Shown here piece after piece: positions 17,308-25,144 of a stretch of DNA of 64,000 nucleotides. Below the pieces are notes generated by a model. It ran no database searches and was not told the origin of the DNA. It worked only from the letters and a program-made list of their open reading frames with translations. The DNA is taken from assembly GCF_018130245.1 (NCBI RefSeq), contig NZ_JAFCKP010000001.1, positions 1,364,001-1,428,000 on the forward strand. The letters run 5' to 3'. Origin of the DNA: Bradyrhizobium sp. SZCCT0231 (lineage in GTDB: Bacteria; Pseudomonadota; Alphaproteobacteria; Rhizobiales; Xanthobacteraceae). Positions within the stretch are counted from its first letter, which is position 1. Every line of letters begins with the position of its first letter. A program made the translations under genes and the position numbers.

Positions 17308-19373
17308 TGCGCAAGGATGAAGCGATGACCGATCCGGATCGCAACCAGCAGGCAGCGCCACCGCGCTTGCGCTCGGTCGTCCACGCGATGATCTGGGCCA
17401 CCGTGCCCGTTCTGCTCTTGGTGCAGCTGCTCGCCTCCGCCGGCGTCGAGGCATCGAGCTTCTGGTCGCAGGTCAGGCAGCTCGACGCCCGCATGGCCCG
17501 CGTCGCCGAGAGCCGGGCCGAGCTGATCGCCGAGCCGCTCTGGAAGATGCGCTACGACCAGGTCACGGGCGTGCTCAACGAGATCATGCACGACGAGACC
17601 ATCGCGGCGGCGGCCGTCTACGACGATACCGGTGCCGCCATTGCCCGCGTGGTCGCGCGGCCCGAAGGCCAGTCGGTTGCGGAGGTCTCGCGCCCGATCC
17701 ACTACAGCAACGGCAACATGGCCGTTCAGGCCGGCCGCATCGCCATCGCCTATTCCCGCTCGACGCTGTACGCGGATGCGGGCAGCCGCCTGGTGCTGCT
17801 GCTGGTCGTCGGCCTGCTCGCGACGTTTGCGACCCTGATCGCCATGCGCATCTCCGCCAACATCTTCATCGGCAGGCCGCTCGCGGCCATGATGTCGGCG
17901 ATCCAGCGCAGTAAGCAGGACGGCCGCGCCTATCCGGCGGACGTCACGTCCTCGAACGAATTCGGTCAGCTCGCGCGCGCCTTCAACGCCATGCAGCACA
18001 CGACGTCGGGCGCGCTGGACCGGCTCGGGCACATGGCGACGCACGATCCGCTCACCGGGCTGCCGAACCGGCGTTCCCTGACTGAGCGCCTGGCCGTGGC
18101 AAGCCGGGACGGGGGCTCGCCGGACACGCTGGTCGCGTTCTGCTTCATCGATCTCGACGACTTCAAGGGCATCAACGACACTTTCGGTCATGAGGCCGGC
18201 GACGCGTTCCTGGTTCAGATTTCGCAGCGTCTTCGTCGCGCGGTCGAAGCGGAGGACTGGGTTGCCCGGCTCGGCGGCGACGAGTTCGTCGTCATTCGTC
18301 CCGAGGTGAGCCACGAACAGGCCGCGCACGCATTCGCACAGCAGGTGCTCGACGTCATTTCCGAACCGATCCGGCTTCACGACAAGCAGGTGGTGCCGCG
18401 CGCCAGCATCGGCCTTGCCGTGCGCCACGCCGACGATCCGGAGCTGTCGCATCTGCCGACGCTCGCCGACATCGCGCTCTATCATGCCAAGAGCAAGGCG
18501 CCCGGCACGGTCGCCGTGCTGGACGAAGCGCTTCAGCGCGACTATCGCCGCCGCAGGGATCTCGAGCTCGCCATTCCCACCGGCTTTGCCGAGGGGCAGT
18601 TCGAGGTCTGGTACCAGAGCCAGGTCGATCTCGAAAGCCACGAGGTCATCGGCCTGGAAGCGCTGATCCGCTGGCGCCATCCCGACCATGGCGTGATCGG
18701 CCCCGGCGAATTCCTGCCGCTGATCGAGCGCAGCGGCAACAATGCGCGGCTCACCCGTTACGTGCTGACCGATGCCTGCTGGGCCTTGCAGCGGTTGGCC
18801 GCCGCCGGCAGGGCTGATATCAGGATCGCGATCAATCTGCCGCCGTCCGAACTTGCCGACCATTCGCTCGCCGCCGAGCTGCGCGCGACCTGTGCGCGCT
18901 TCGGTGTCGCGGCATCGATGCTCGAGCTCGAGATCACCGAGGGATCGCTGATCAACAACATCGCCAGCGCGTCCGAGACGTTGCATCGCCTGCGGCGCCT
19001 GGGGGCCACGATCGCGCTCGACGATTTCGGCACCGGCTACAGCTCGCTCGCGCATCTCAGGCGCTTCCCGCTCGACAAGGTCAAGATCGACAAGGCGTTC
19101 ATCAACGAGATTCCCGATAGCGCCGAAGACAAGGCCATCGTCGGCGTCATCGCATCGCTCGCCGGCACGCTGGGGCTGACCCTGGTCGCAGAAGGCATCG
19201 AGCGCGCCGAGCAGGCCGAGGCCATGCGCGAGATGGGCGTGACGCTTGGGCAGGGGTTCCTCTACCACCGGCCGCAGCCGTTCGAGGCCGTGCTGCAATG
19301 GCTCGACGGGCAGGCGGCGGCGAGCCGCGTCGTCACCGACAGCCCTTCGATCACCCCGGAATTCACCGTCTGA
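17307..19373 (+). CDS. Membrane GGDEF-EAL cyclic-di-GMP enzyme
   Basis: A 688-residue inner-membrane protein. Helices at ~25-46 and ~161-182 bracket a periplasmic sensor of about 115 residues; a HAMP-like linker (RISANIFIGRPLAAMMSAIQ) follows. The GGDEF domain is complete (DPLTGLPNRR, DFKGINDTFGHEAGD, GGDEF at 323-327). The inhibitory RxxD site reads EAED (315-318), so product inhibition there is probably absent. The EAL domain is also complete by motif: EALIRW at 451-456, INLPPSE, ELEITEG, LDDFGTGYSSL, KIDK, VAEGIE, QGFLYHRP. It could therefore make or degrade c-di-GMP. The one-base overlap with the binding-protein gene suggests that protein docks on the periplasmic domain. Confidence 0.92.
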   Translation: MRKDEAMTDPDRNQQAAPPRLRSVVHAMIWATVPVLLLVQLLASAGVEASSFWSQVRQLDARMARVAESRAELIAEPLWKMRYDQVTGVLNEIMHDETIAAAAVYDDTGAAIARVVARPEGQSVAEVSRPIHYSNGNMAVQAGRIAIAYSRSTLYADAGSRLVLLLVVGLLATFATLIAMRISANIFIGRPLAAMMSAIQRSKQDGRAYPADVTSSNEFGQLARAFNAMQHTTSGALDRLGHMATHDPLTGLPNRRSLTERLAVASRDGGSPDTLVAFCFIDLDDFKGINDTFGHEAGDAFLVQISQRLRRAVEAEDWVARLGGDEFVVIRPEVSHEQAAHAFAQQVLDVISEPIRLHDKQVVPRASIGLAVRHADDPELSHLPTLADIALYHAKSKAPGTVAVLDEALQRDYRRRRDLELAIPTGFAEGQFEVWYQSQVDLESHEVIGLEALIRWRHPDHGVIGPGEFLPLIERSGNNARLTRYVLTDACWALQRLAAAGRADIRIAINLPPSELADHSLAAELRATCARFGVAASMLELEITEGSLINNIASASETLHRLRRLGATIALDDFGTGYSSLAHLRRFPLDKVKIDKAFINEIPDSAEDKAIVGVIASLAGTLGLTLVAEGIERAEQAEAMREMGVTLGQGFLYHRPQPFEAVLQWLDGQAAASRVVTDSPSITPEFTV

Positions 19374-19385
19374 GCCGCGGCCGTG

Positions 19386-20123
19386 TCACGGCTGCGCCGC
19401 GTTCCAGAGCATCGAGAGCCCGGCCGCGATCATGATCGCGTCCATCAAGAGGCGGAAAACATCAGGCCTCAGATGCAGCACGAAGCGTTTTGCGACGAAG
19501 GCGCCCGACATCAGCGAGGCCCCCGCGATCAGGCCCTTGATGAAGACGTCGCCGGTCAGCGCCCCGAAACGCTCGAAGGTCACTGATTTTGCGAAGTAGA
19601 GGCCGAGCGAGGAGGCCGCTTCGGTGGCGAGGAACGCGCCCTTGGACAGGCCATAGAACAGGAACAGCGGCACGCTGAGCGGTCCGGTCGAGACCACGAT
19701 GCCGGTGAGATAGCCGATCACCGCGCCGCCGATGGCGAGATGCCAGAGATTGGCCTTGAGGTCATGCCGCGCCAGCCAGTGCCGCACCGGCACCATCGCA
19801 ATCAGGAAGATGCCGATGGCAAGATCGACGGCATGCGAAGGCAGCGCCAGCAACGTCCGCGCGCCGAGCGCAGCCGCCGGAATGCCCGTGACCGAATAGG
19901 CCGCGCAGGCCCGCCAATCGACCTCACGCCACCAGGCCAGGATCCGCGAGAAGTTCGCCATCACGGAGGCGACCGCCATGATCGGCACGGCCTCTTTCGG
20001 CCCATAGGCATAGACCAGCACCGGCATCAGCATGATCGACGAGCCGGTGCCGACGATGCCGGAGATGGTGCCGGCGATGAGGCCGACGGTGAGGACGAAC
20101 AGGAAGGCCAAGGCGGTCTCCAC
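19386..20123 (-). CDS. TauE/SafE-family sulfite/organosulfonate exporter-like permease
   Basis: An inner-membrane protein of about 245 residues with seven to eight helices. The two inverted family halves are seen: FVLTVGLIAGTISGIVGTGSSIMLMPVLV near the N-terminus and IGGAVIGYLTGIVVSTGPLSVPLFLFYGLSKGAFLATEA after the middle. The family moves sulfur-containing or small organic anions; the substrate here is not known. The start is uncertain: GTG 20123 (VETALAFLFVL) opens the first helix, while a TTG at 20207 would add a 28-residue polar leader. Neither has a strong ribosome site. It converges on the GGDEF-EAL gene with a 12-base gap. Confidence 0.82.
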   Translation of the reverse strand: METALAFLFVLTVGLIAGTISGIVGTGSSIMLMPVLVYAYGPKEAVPIMAVASVMANFSRILAWWREVDWRACAAYSVTGIPAAALGARTLLALPSHAVDLAIGIFLIAMVPVRHWLARHDLKANLWHLAIGGAVIGYLTGIVVSTGPLSVPLFLFYGLSKGAFLATEAASSLGLYFAKSVTFERFGALTGDVFIKGLIAGASLMSGAFVAKRFVLHLRPDVFRLLMDAIMIAAGLSMLWNAAQP

Positions 20124-20254
20124 GAATCGGGAGATTTTAGCCGCGGGCAGGGGCCCCGGGAGTTCTTCGATGATGACATCCTGCCAGTGTTTTGCCCGAC
20201 AAGTCAAACCGGATTTCGGAATATGCGTAAGTCATTGAGCGGGCAGGGGTCGGC

Positions 20255-20275
20255 TACTGTGCATGGGGTTGTTTT
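20255..20275 (+). repeat. 21-bp sequence shared with 62324-62344
   Basis: The segment TACTGTGCATGGGGTTGTTT plus one T recurs exactly at 62324-62344. Both copies are preceded by TTGAGCGGGCA, though at different distances. The 160-base gap 20208-20367 otherwise shows nothing coding. Confidence 0.75.
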
Positions 20276-20367
20276 CCAATTTCTGTTTGGGCCGATCGAG
20301 GCAGGCTTGCCATTGCGGTGCGACGGTGTTCGAGGTGGGGTGCCTTCGAGCACGACGGCTGGACCGT

Positions 20368-21138
20368 TCACCGCAACACCACCCACGCCGGTGCGTGATC
20401 GCTTGCGCCGTCCTCGCCGCGGATCTTCTTGTCGACGCCGGCCTTGGCCAGACGCGGGGCAAGGGCCGGGCTGAGCAGGAGATGATCGAGCCGCAGGCCC
20501 GCATCGCGCAGCCAGCGGTTTCGCTTGTAGTCCCAGAACGTGTAGATGCGCTGGTCCGGGTGCAGCTCGCGCACCGCGTCGCACCAGCCTTGTTCGACCA
20601 GCGAGGCAAACGCCGCGCGGCTCTTCGGCTGGATCAGCGCATCCTTGTCCCACGAGCGCGTCGGGTAGATGTCAATTCCCGTCGGCGCGACGTTGTAGTC
20701 GCCGGCGAGCACCACGGGCAGGTCCTGCTTGATGAAGGTTTTCGCGTGGCGCCTCAGCCGCGCGAACCAGTCGAGCTTGTAGTCGAATTTCGGCCCCGGC
20801 TGCGGATTGCCGTTCGGCAGGTAGATGCTGGTGACGATGATGCCGCGCACGGCGGCCTCGATGTAGCGGGCTTCGAGATCGCCAGGCTTTCCCGGCAAGC
20901 GGTCGCGGGTGAGAATGGGTGCGGCGTTGCGGGCGAGAATGGCGACGCCGTTCCAGGTCTTTTGTCCACACCACACTGCGCCGTAGCCGGCCTTTTCGAT
21001 GGCGGCCGCCGGAAATTCGCCATCACTTGCCTTCAACTCTTGAAGCGCGACGACATCGGGCTTCGCGACGCGCATCCATGCCAACAGATTGGGCAGGCGG
21101 CGATTGATGTTGTTGATGTTGAATGTCGCGATCTTCAT
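20368..21138 (-). CDS. xth: Exodeoxyribonuclease III
   Basis: A 256-residue AP endonuclease / 3'-5' exonuclease of base-excision repair. Motifs match the ExoIII family: MKIATFNINNINRRLPNLL at the start, the metal-binding Glu34 in ALQELKASD, WNGVAILAR, YLPNGNP, the GDYNVAPTGIDIY loop, YTFWDYKRNRWLRDAGLRLDHLLLS and the catalytic ASDHAPAWV near the C-terminus. Length is normal. It is transcribed divergently from the small cysteine-rich gene 40 bases away. Nothing unusual. Confidence 0.95.
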   Translation of the reverse strand: MKIATFNINNINRRLPNLLAWMRVAKPDVVALQELKASDGEFPAAAIEKAGYGAVWCGQKTWNGVAILARNAAPILTRDRLPGKPGDLEARYIEAAVRGIIVTSIYLPNGNPQPGPKFDYKLDWFARLRRHAKTFIKQDLPVVLAGDYNVAPTGIDIYPTRSWDKDALIQPKSRAAFASLVEQGWCDAVRELHPDQRIYTFWDYKRNRWLRDAGLRLDHLLLSPALAPRLAKAGVDKKIRGEDGASDHAPAWVVLR

Positions 21139-21178
21139 GTAGAGCTAGCGGCTCCTGCCTTCCGTCACCGGAGATACA

Positions 21179-21397
21179 ATGTCCAAGTTGAGCTTTGTTG
21201 CCATCGCACTCGTCGTCGCGTTCTCCGGAGGCGTATCGGCACAATCGTCCGATCCGCGCGGCGCGTGCAAGGCGGACTATGACAAATTCTGCGCCGGCAT
21301 CGCGCCGGGAGGCGGCCGCGTCGTTGCCTGCCTCAACGGCAAGCGCGACGAGCTCAGCGCTGCCTGCAAGACGGCGATCGACAGCAGGAAGAAGTAG
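21179..21397 (+). CDS. Small secreted cysteine-rich-repeat protein
   Basis: A 72-residue protein with a signal peptide ending near GGVSAQS. The mature part has one Cys-rich repeat of the eukaryote-like Golgi/FGFR type also found in rhizobia (CKADYDKFCAGIAPGGGRVVACLNGKRDELSAAC, four cysteines at ~30, 38, 51, 63). The four cysteines suggest two disulfides in the periplasm. GGAG lies upstream of ATG 21179. Function unknown; paralogues with this repeat are usually small and secreted. Confidence 0.8.
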   Translation: MSKLSFVAIALVVAFSGGVSAQSSDPRGACKADYDKFCAGIAPGGGRVVACLNGKRDELSAACKTAIDSRKK

Positions 21398-21404
21398 GTC
21401 TCAT

Positions 21405-21544
21405 GTCCCGGACAAGCCGCAGCGCGAAAGCGATGCGGCGCAGAGCCGGGACCCAGCAGGCCGCGCAACGCGCTGCTGCAATGGGCCCCGGCTCTGCAGC
21501 GCACGACGCCGCGAAGCGCGGCGCACTGCGTCCGGGGCACGAGA
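21405..21544. repeat. 140-bp intergenic repeat, copy A (second copy 43552-43688)
   Basis: It starts GTCCCGGACAAG and ends GTCCGGGGCACGAGA. Two internal blocks, AGCCGGGACCCAGC and ATGGGCCCCGGCTCTGCAGC, are shared exactly with the copy at 43552-43688, and the ends also match. The outer parts (GTCCCGGAC against GTCCGGGGCAC) and inner parts (AGAGCCGGGACCC, GGGCCCCGGCTCT) are mutually complementary, so the RNA would form a long stem. Confidence 0.85.
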
Positions 21545-21557
21545 GTTTCTATCGGGA

Positions 21558-22829
21558 CTAGCTCGGCAGCGGCGGCGGGCTCGCCGGCTGCTCGACTCGT
21601 GGCGGCGAAGGAGGTTGTTCGGCGGCCGGCTTGACCAGCGGCTCCTCCACATTGCCACCCTTGTAGACGCGGGCATAGCGGTGGCCGAGGCTGGTCAGCA
21701 CTTCATATCCGATCGTGCCGAAATGGTGCGCGAGCTCGTCGACGGTGATGCCCTCGCCGAGCAGCGTCACCATGTGGCCGCGCCGCGCCGCGTTCGGCGG
21801 CAGATCGGTGATGTCGATCGCGATCAGGTCCATCGAGATGCGGCCAGCGACGGGGCAGCGCTTGCCGGCCACGATGACCTCGGCGCCGCGGGTGCCGTCA
21901 TTTGAGCTCGCGGCGCGGAAATAGCCGTCGGCATAGCCGACCGCGATGATCGCAAGCTTGGTCGGCCGCCGCGCGGTCCAGGTGCCGCCATAGCCGACGG
22001 TCTCGCCGCGCTCGATGGTGCGGATCTGCACGATGCGCGCCTTGAGGTCGACCACCTGCTGCATGGGATTGTCGGCCTCCGGCGTCGGGTTGACGCCGTA
22101 GAGCGCAGCTCCCGGCCGCACGAGGTCGAACTGGAAGGGCGCGCCGAGGAAGATGCCGGAGGAATTGGCGAGGGCCGCCGGCACGCCTGAGAATTCACTG
22201 GCAATGCTGCGGAAGGCCGCGAGCTGTCTTGCATTGACCGGGCTGTTGAGCTGCTCGGCCGAGACCAGATGGCTCATCACCAGCGTGATGCCGTGATCGC
22301 CAGCATTGATGCGGGGGATGATGGCCTGCGCATCCGATAACGTCAGGCCGAGCCGGTTCATGCCGGTGTCGATGTGAACAGCCGCGCCCCCGGTCCAACC
22401 GGTGCGGCGGCAGAACACGTCCCATTCGGCGAGCTCGTTGAGATCGCCGATCACGGGCCGGCAGTTGATCCTGGCGTAGTGCTCGCCGGTGTTCTGGAAA
22501 TAGCCGCCGAGCACGTAGATCGTGGGCTCCGGAACGGCTGCGCGCACCCTGCGCGCTTCCTCGATGGTGGCGACGAAGAAGGTCTTGCAGCCGGCCTTGC
22601 TCAGTGCGCGCGCGACCTGCTCGGCGCCGCAGCCATAGGCGTCGGCCTTGATCACCGCCGAGCATTCGGCCGGCACCGCCGTCTTCTCGAGCTTGCGCCA
22701 GTTGGCGACGATCGCGTCGAGATCGACGGTGAGCACGCCGCCATAAGCAGCGAGCGCGGAAGCCTGATTGGCCTCCGCGGAGAGAGGACTGGATTGCGGG
22801 ATCGTTTTCGGGGCGGACGCCATTGTCAT
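21558..22829 (-). CDS. alr: Alanine racemase
   Basis: A 423-residue PLP enzyme that makes D-alanine for peptidoglycan. The PLP lysine is Lys61 in SAVIKADAYGCGA, and the second catalytic residue is the Tyr of VGYGGTW. Also present are HIDTGMNRLGL, SHLVSAEQ, ANSSG and RPGAALYGVNP. The C-terminus carries about 25 extra Pro-rich residues (EQPPSPPRVEQPASPPPLP) beyond the usual end, of unknown use. It lies 40 bases downstream of dnaB on the same strand, a conserved alphaproteobacterial pairing. Confidence 0.95.
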   Translation of the reverse strand: MTMASAPKTIPQSSPLSAEANQASALAAYGGVLTVDLDAIVANWRKLEKTAVPAECSAVIKADAYGCGAEQVARALSKAGCKTFFVATIEEARRVRAAVPEPTIYVLGGYFQNTGEHYARINCRPVIGDLNELAEWDVFCRRTGWTGGAAVHIDTGMNRLGLTLSDAQAIIPRINAGDHGITLVMSHLVSAEQLNSPVNARQLAAFRSIASEFSGVPAALANSSGIFLGAPFQFDLVRPGAALYGVNPTPEADNPMQQVVDLKARIVQIRTIERGETVGYGGTWTARRPTKLAIIAVGYADGYFRAASSNDGTRGAEVIVAGKRCPVAGRISMDLIAIDITDLPPNAARRGHMVTLLGEGITVDELAHHFGTIGYEVLTSLGHRYARVYKGGNVEEPLVKPAAEQPPSPPRVEQPASPPPLPS

Positions 22830-22869
22830 GGCGTCGTTTTACGCAAGAGGCAGGTCTGGTTCAAGGAAC

Positions 22870-24381
22870 TCAATAATCGTTGCCGCTGCGAGCCGGGAGC
22901 TGGCTGTCAGGGGCGAGGTCGCCAAACCGCGTGACCGAGGCTTCGAAGGCCAAGTCAACGGTGCCTGTCGGGCCGTGACGCTGCTTGCCGATGATGACCT
23001 CGGCCTTTCCGTGCGCAAGACTCATGTCAAGCTGCCACTTCTCGTGTTCAGGCGTGCCCGGGCGCGGCTCCTTCATGGCGAGGTAATATTCCTCGCGATA
23101 CACGAACAGCACGACGTCGGCGTCCTGCTCGATCGAGCCGGATTCACGAAGGTCGGAGAGCTGCGGCCGCTTGTCGTCGCGGGATTCGACCTGTCGTGAA
23201 AGCTGCGACAGCGCGATCACGGGAACGTTGAGTTCCTTCGCCAGCGCCTTCAGGCTGGTCGTGATCTCCGTGATTTCCTGCACGCGGCTGTCGCTGGCGC
23301 GCTTGCCCGAGCCCGAGAGCAGCTGGATGTAGTCGATCACGAGCAGGTCGAGGCCCTTCTGTCGCTTCAGCCGGCGCGCGCGCGCCATCAGCTGCGCGAT
23401 CGAGAGGCCGCCGGTCGCGTCGACATAGAAAGGCAGCGATTGCAGCTCGATCGAGACCTCCCGGATCTTCTCGAAATCGGCTTCCGAGATGCCGCCGCGG
23501 CGGATGTGGGAGGAGGGAACGCCGGTGCGCTCGGCCACGATACGCGTGGCGAGCTGGTCGGCCGACATTTCGCAGGAGAAGAAGCCGATGACGCCGCCAT
23601 TGGCGGCCTTCGTGGTGCCGTCGGCCTGGAGTTCCGGAACATAGGCTTGCGCGACGTTGTAGGCGATGTTGGTCGCCAGCGACGTCTTGCCCATGCCGGG
23701 GCGTCCCGCGACGATGATGAGGTCGGAGTGCTGCAGGCCGCCCATCTTGGTGTCGAGGTCGCGCATGCCCGTCGAGATGCCGGACAGCTTGCCGTCGCGC
23801 TGGAACGCCTTTGCAGCGAGATCGACCGCGACCGCCAGCGCCTGCGAGAATTTCTGGAAGCCGCCGTCATAGCGGCCGGATTCGGCGAGTTCGTAGAGGC
23901 GGCGCTCGGCGTCCTCGATCTGCGCCCGCGGCGCGAAATCGACCGGGGCGTCATAGGCGACATTGACCATGTCCTCGCCGATGCCGATGAGGTCGCGACG
24001 CAGCGCTAGGTCATAGATGGTGCGGCCGTAGTCCTGGGCGTTGATGATGGTGGTCGCTTCGGCCGCGAGCCGCGCCAGATACTGCCCGATGGTCATGCCG
24101 CCGACATCGGTATCGGCGGGCAGGAACGTCTTCAGCGTCACGGGCGTGGCGATCTTGCCCATCCGGATCAGGCTGCCGGCGGTCTCGTAGATGGTCTGGT
24201 GCAGCGGCTCGAAATAATGCTTCGGCTCGAGGAAGTCGGAGACACGGTAGAACGCATCGTTGTTGACCAGGATCGCGCCCAGAAGGCTCTGTTCCGCTTC
24301 GATATTGTGCGGCGCGCTCCGGTAGGCGGGAGTGCCGGGCTCGGGTGCGAGTTTGAGGACGTTCGAATCAGTCAGGGCCAT
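22870..24381 (-). CDS. dnaB: Replicative DNA helicase DnaB
   Basis: A 503-residue hexameric helicase of the replication fork. The N-terminal collar domain begins APHNIEAEQSLLGAILVNNDAF. The RecA-like C-terminal domain contains Walker A GRPGMGKTS at ~226-234, EMSADQLATRIVAERTGV, Walker B LLVIDYIQLLSG and the H4 region LSQLSRQVESRDDKRPQLSDLRESGSIEQDADVV. About ten extra residues between the Walker A helix and the EMS motif (VPELQADGTTKAANGG) are seen in other rhizobial DnaB proteins. No intein is present. It leads the alr gene. Confidence 0.97.
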   Translation of the reverse strand: MALTDSNVLKLAPEPGTPAYRSAPHNIEAEQSLLGAILVNNDAFYRVSDFLEPKHYFEPLHQTIYETAGSLIRMGKIATPVTLKTFLPADTDVGGMTIGQYLARLAAEATTIINAQDYGRTIYDLALRRDLIGIGEDMVNVAYDAPVDFAPRAQIEDAERRLYELAESGRYDGGFQKFSQALAVAVDLAAKAFQRDGKLSGISTGMRDLDTKMGGLQHSDLIIVAGRPGMGKTSLATNIAYNVAQAYVPELQADGTTKAANGGVIGFFSCEMSADQLATRIVAERTGVPSSHIRRGGISEADFEKIREVSIELQSLPFYVDATGGLSIAQLMARARRLKRQKGLDLLVIDYIQLLSGSGKRASDSRVQEITEITTSLKALAKELNVPVIALSQLSRQVESRDDKRPQLSDLRESGSIEQDADVVLFVYREEYYLAMKEPRPGTPEHEKWQLDMSLAHGKAEVIIGKQRHGPTGTVDLAFEASVTRFGDLAPDSQLPARSGNDY

Positions 24382-24669
24382 GGTCGGACGTGCTTAGCAA
24401 TTTTGTTGGGCGGATGCGGGGCCGGGATAAAGCGCCGCCTCAGGCCAAAGCGGAAGCGAAAGCTGGCCGCTATCAACCGCTCAGTTAAAATGGTGGATGA
24501 TTGGCAGGCGCGCCGCGCCCCGCGCTTGACGGATTTTCGCGGAACCGGTGCGCGCTGGAAGCGGCCGCGCCATGGAAAAATCCGGAAACCCATGAACCCC
24601 CTCGACTGGTGCGCAGACCTATCGAGAAGCGCGCGAAATTGACGCACGCTGGCCGGCTTCGGCTCGGCT

Positions 24670-24789
24670 TCAGACCAGCAGGAGGTAGACCAGCGCAACC
24701 AAGGCCGCCCCGACGCCGGTGGCGATCAAGGCGTAATCGGTGCGGAGGTCGTCCTGCACGTCGAATGAGGTTCGGGTCTCTTTGCTCAT
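24670..24789 (-). CDS. Putative 39-residue tail-anchored membrane protein
   Basis: The minus strand encodes a polar, acidic N-terminus (MSKETRTSFDVQDDLRTDY) followed by a single hydrophobic helix to the last residue (ALIATGVGAALVALVYLLLV). This is the shape of a small single-pass inner-membrane protein. No strong ribosome site is seen before the ATG. A symmetric CRP-like site lies 34 bases upstream, which supports a real, regulated gene. No family is recognised; its nearest neighbours are dnaB and the cyclopropane synthase gene. Confidence 0.5.
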   Translation of the reverse strand: MSKETRTSFDVQDDLRTDYALIATGVGAALVALVYLLLV

Positions 24790-24822
24790 GGCGACGGTCT
24801 AAGCCAGGCCCGACCCGACTTA

Positions 24823-24838
24823 TGTGAAGCAGATCACA
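24823..24838. promoter_or_regulatory. CRP/FNR-family-like binding site
   Basis: TGTGAAGCAGATCACA has the exact TGTGA-N6-TCACA symmetry of a CRP site. It lies 34 bases upstream of the start of the 39-residue protein on the minus strand. In alphaproteobacteria, CRP-like regulators often use related half-sites, so the specific regulator is not known. Confidence 0.55.
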
Positions 24839-25144
24839 TCTCCCCGGATTCTTTCGGGGGTAATGCCGGAACAGGCAGGCGGGCGGGAGATTGTCCCATT
24901 TCCCGCCAACAGGGACACGAGGCGAGCGATGCGGCCAGAACGGCAGCACCAGAACTGGCGCAGCGAGGCGGGCAGCCGGCTTTGGCTGTCCGGGTTGATC
25001 GCGGCCATGAAGCACGCTGAGCGGCCTGACGTGCGTCGCCAGCCGGTCGCACCCGAGATCCTGCTGGAATTGCGGGCGCAACTGGCGTTACCGGCCTCTG
25101 TCCCGACCTTTCGGACTTCGACCCCGCGTCACTAAGATCTGGAC
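24839..25144. other. Non-coding stretch between the CRP-like site and the cfa-like gene
   Basis: About 306 bases. It holds a short hairpin (CCCCG-GATTCTTT-CGGGG) at 24842-24859 and an inverted pair TGTCCC (24892-24897) / GGGACA (24912-24917). An open frame from 24929 on the plus strand (MRPERQHQNW...) lacks recognisable domains and was not called. No RNA gene seen. Confidence 0.4.

Noticed and set aside
17079-19298. A 739-codon open frame on the minus strand opposite the GGDEF-EAL gene
   Set aside because: The GGDEF and EAL motifs on the plus strand are complete, so the reverse frame is a shadow.
17307-19373. Treating the GGDEF-EAL protein as catalytically degenerate
   Set aside because: GGDEF is intact and the EAL-domain metal and catalytic motifs (EAL, N, E, DDFGTGYSS, K, E, Q) are all present; only the inhibitory site is lost.
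24929-25135. A 68-codon plus-strand frame starting MRPERQHQNW
   Set aside because: No recognised domain, weak ribosome site and Arg/Pro-rich composition; not called.
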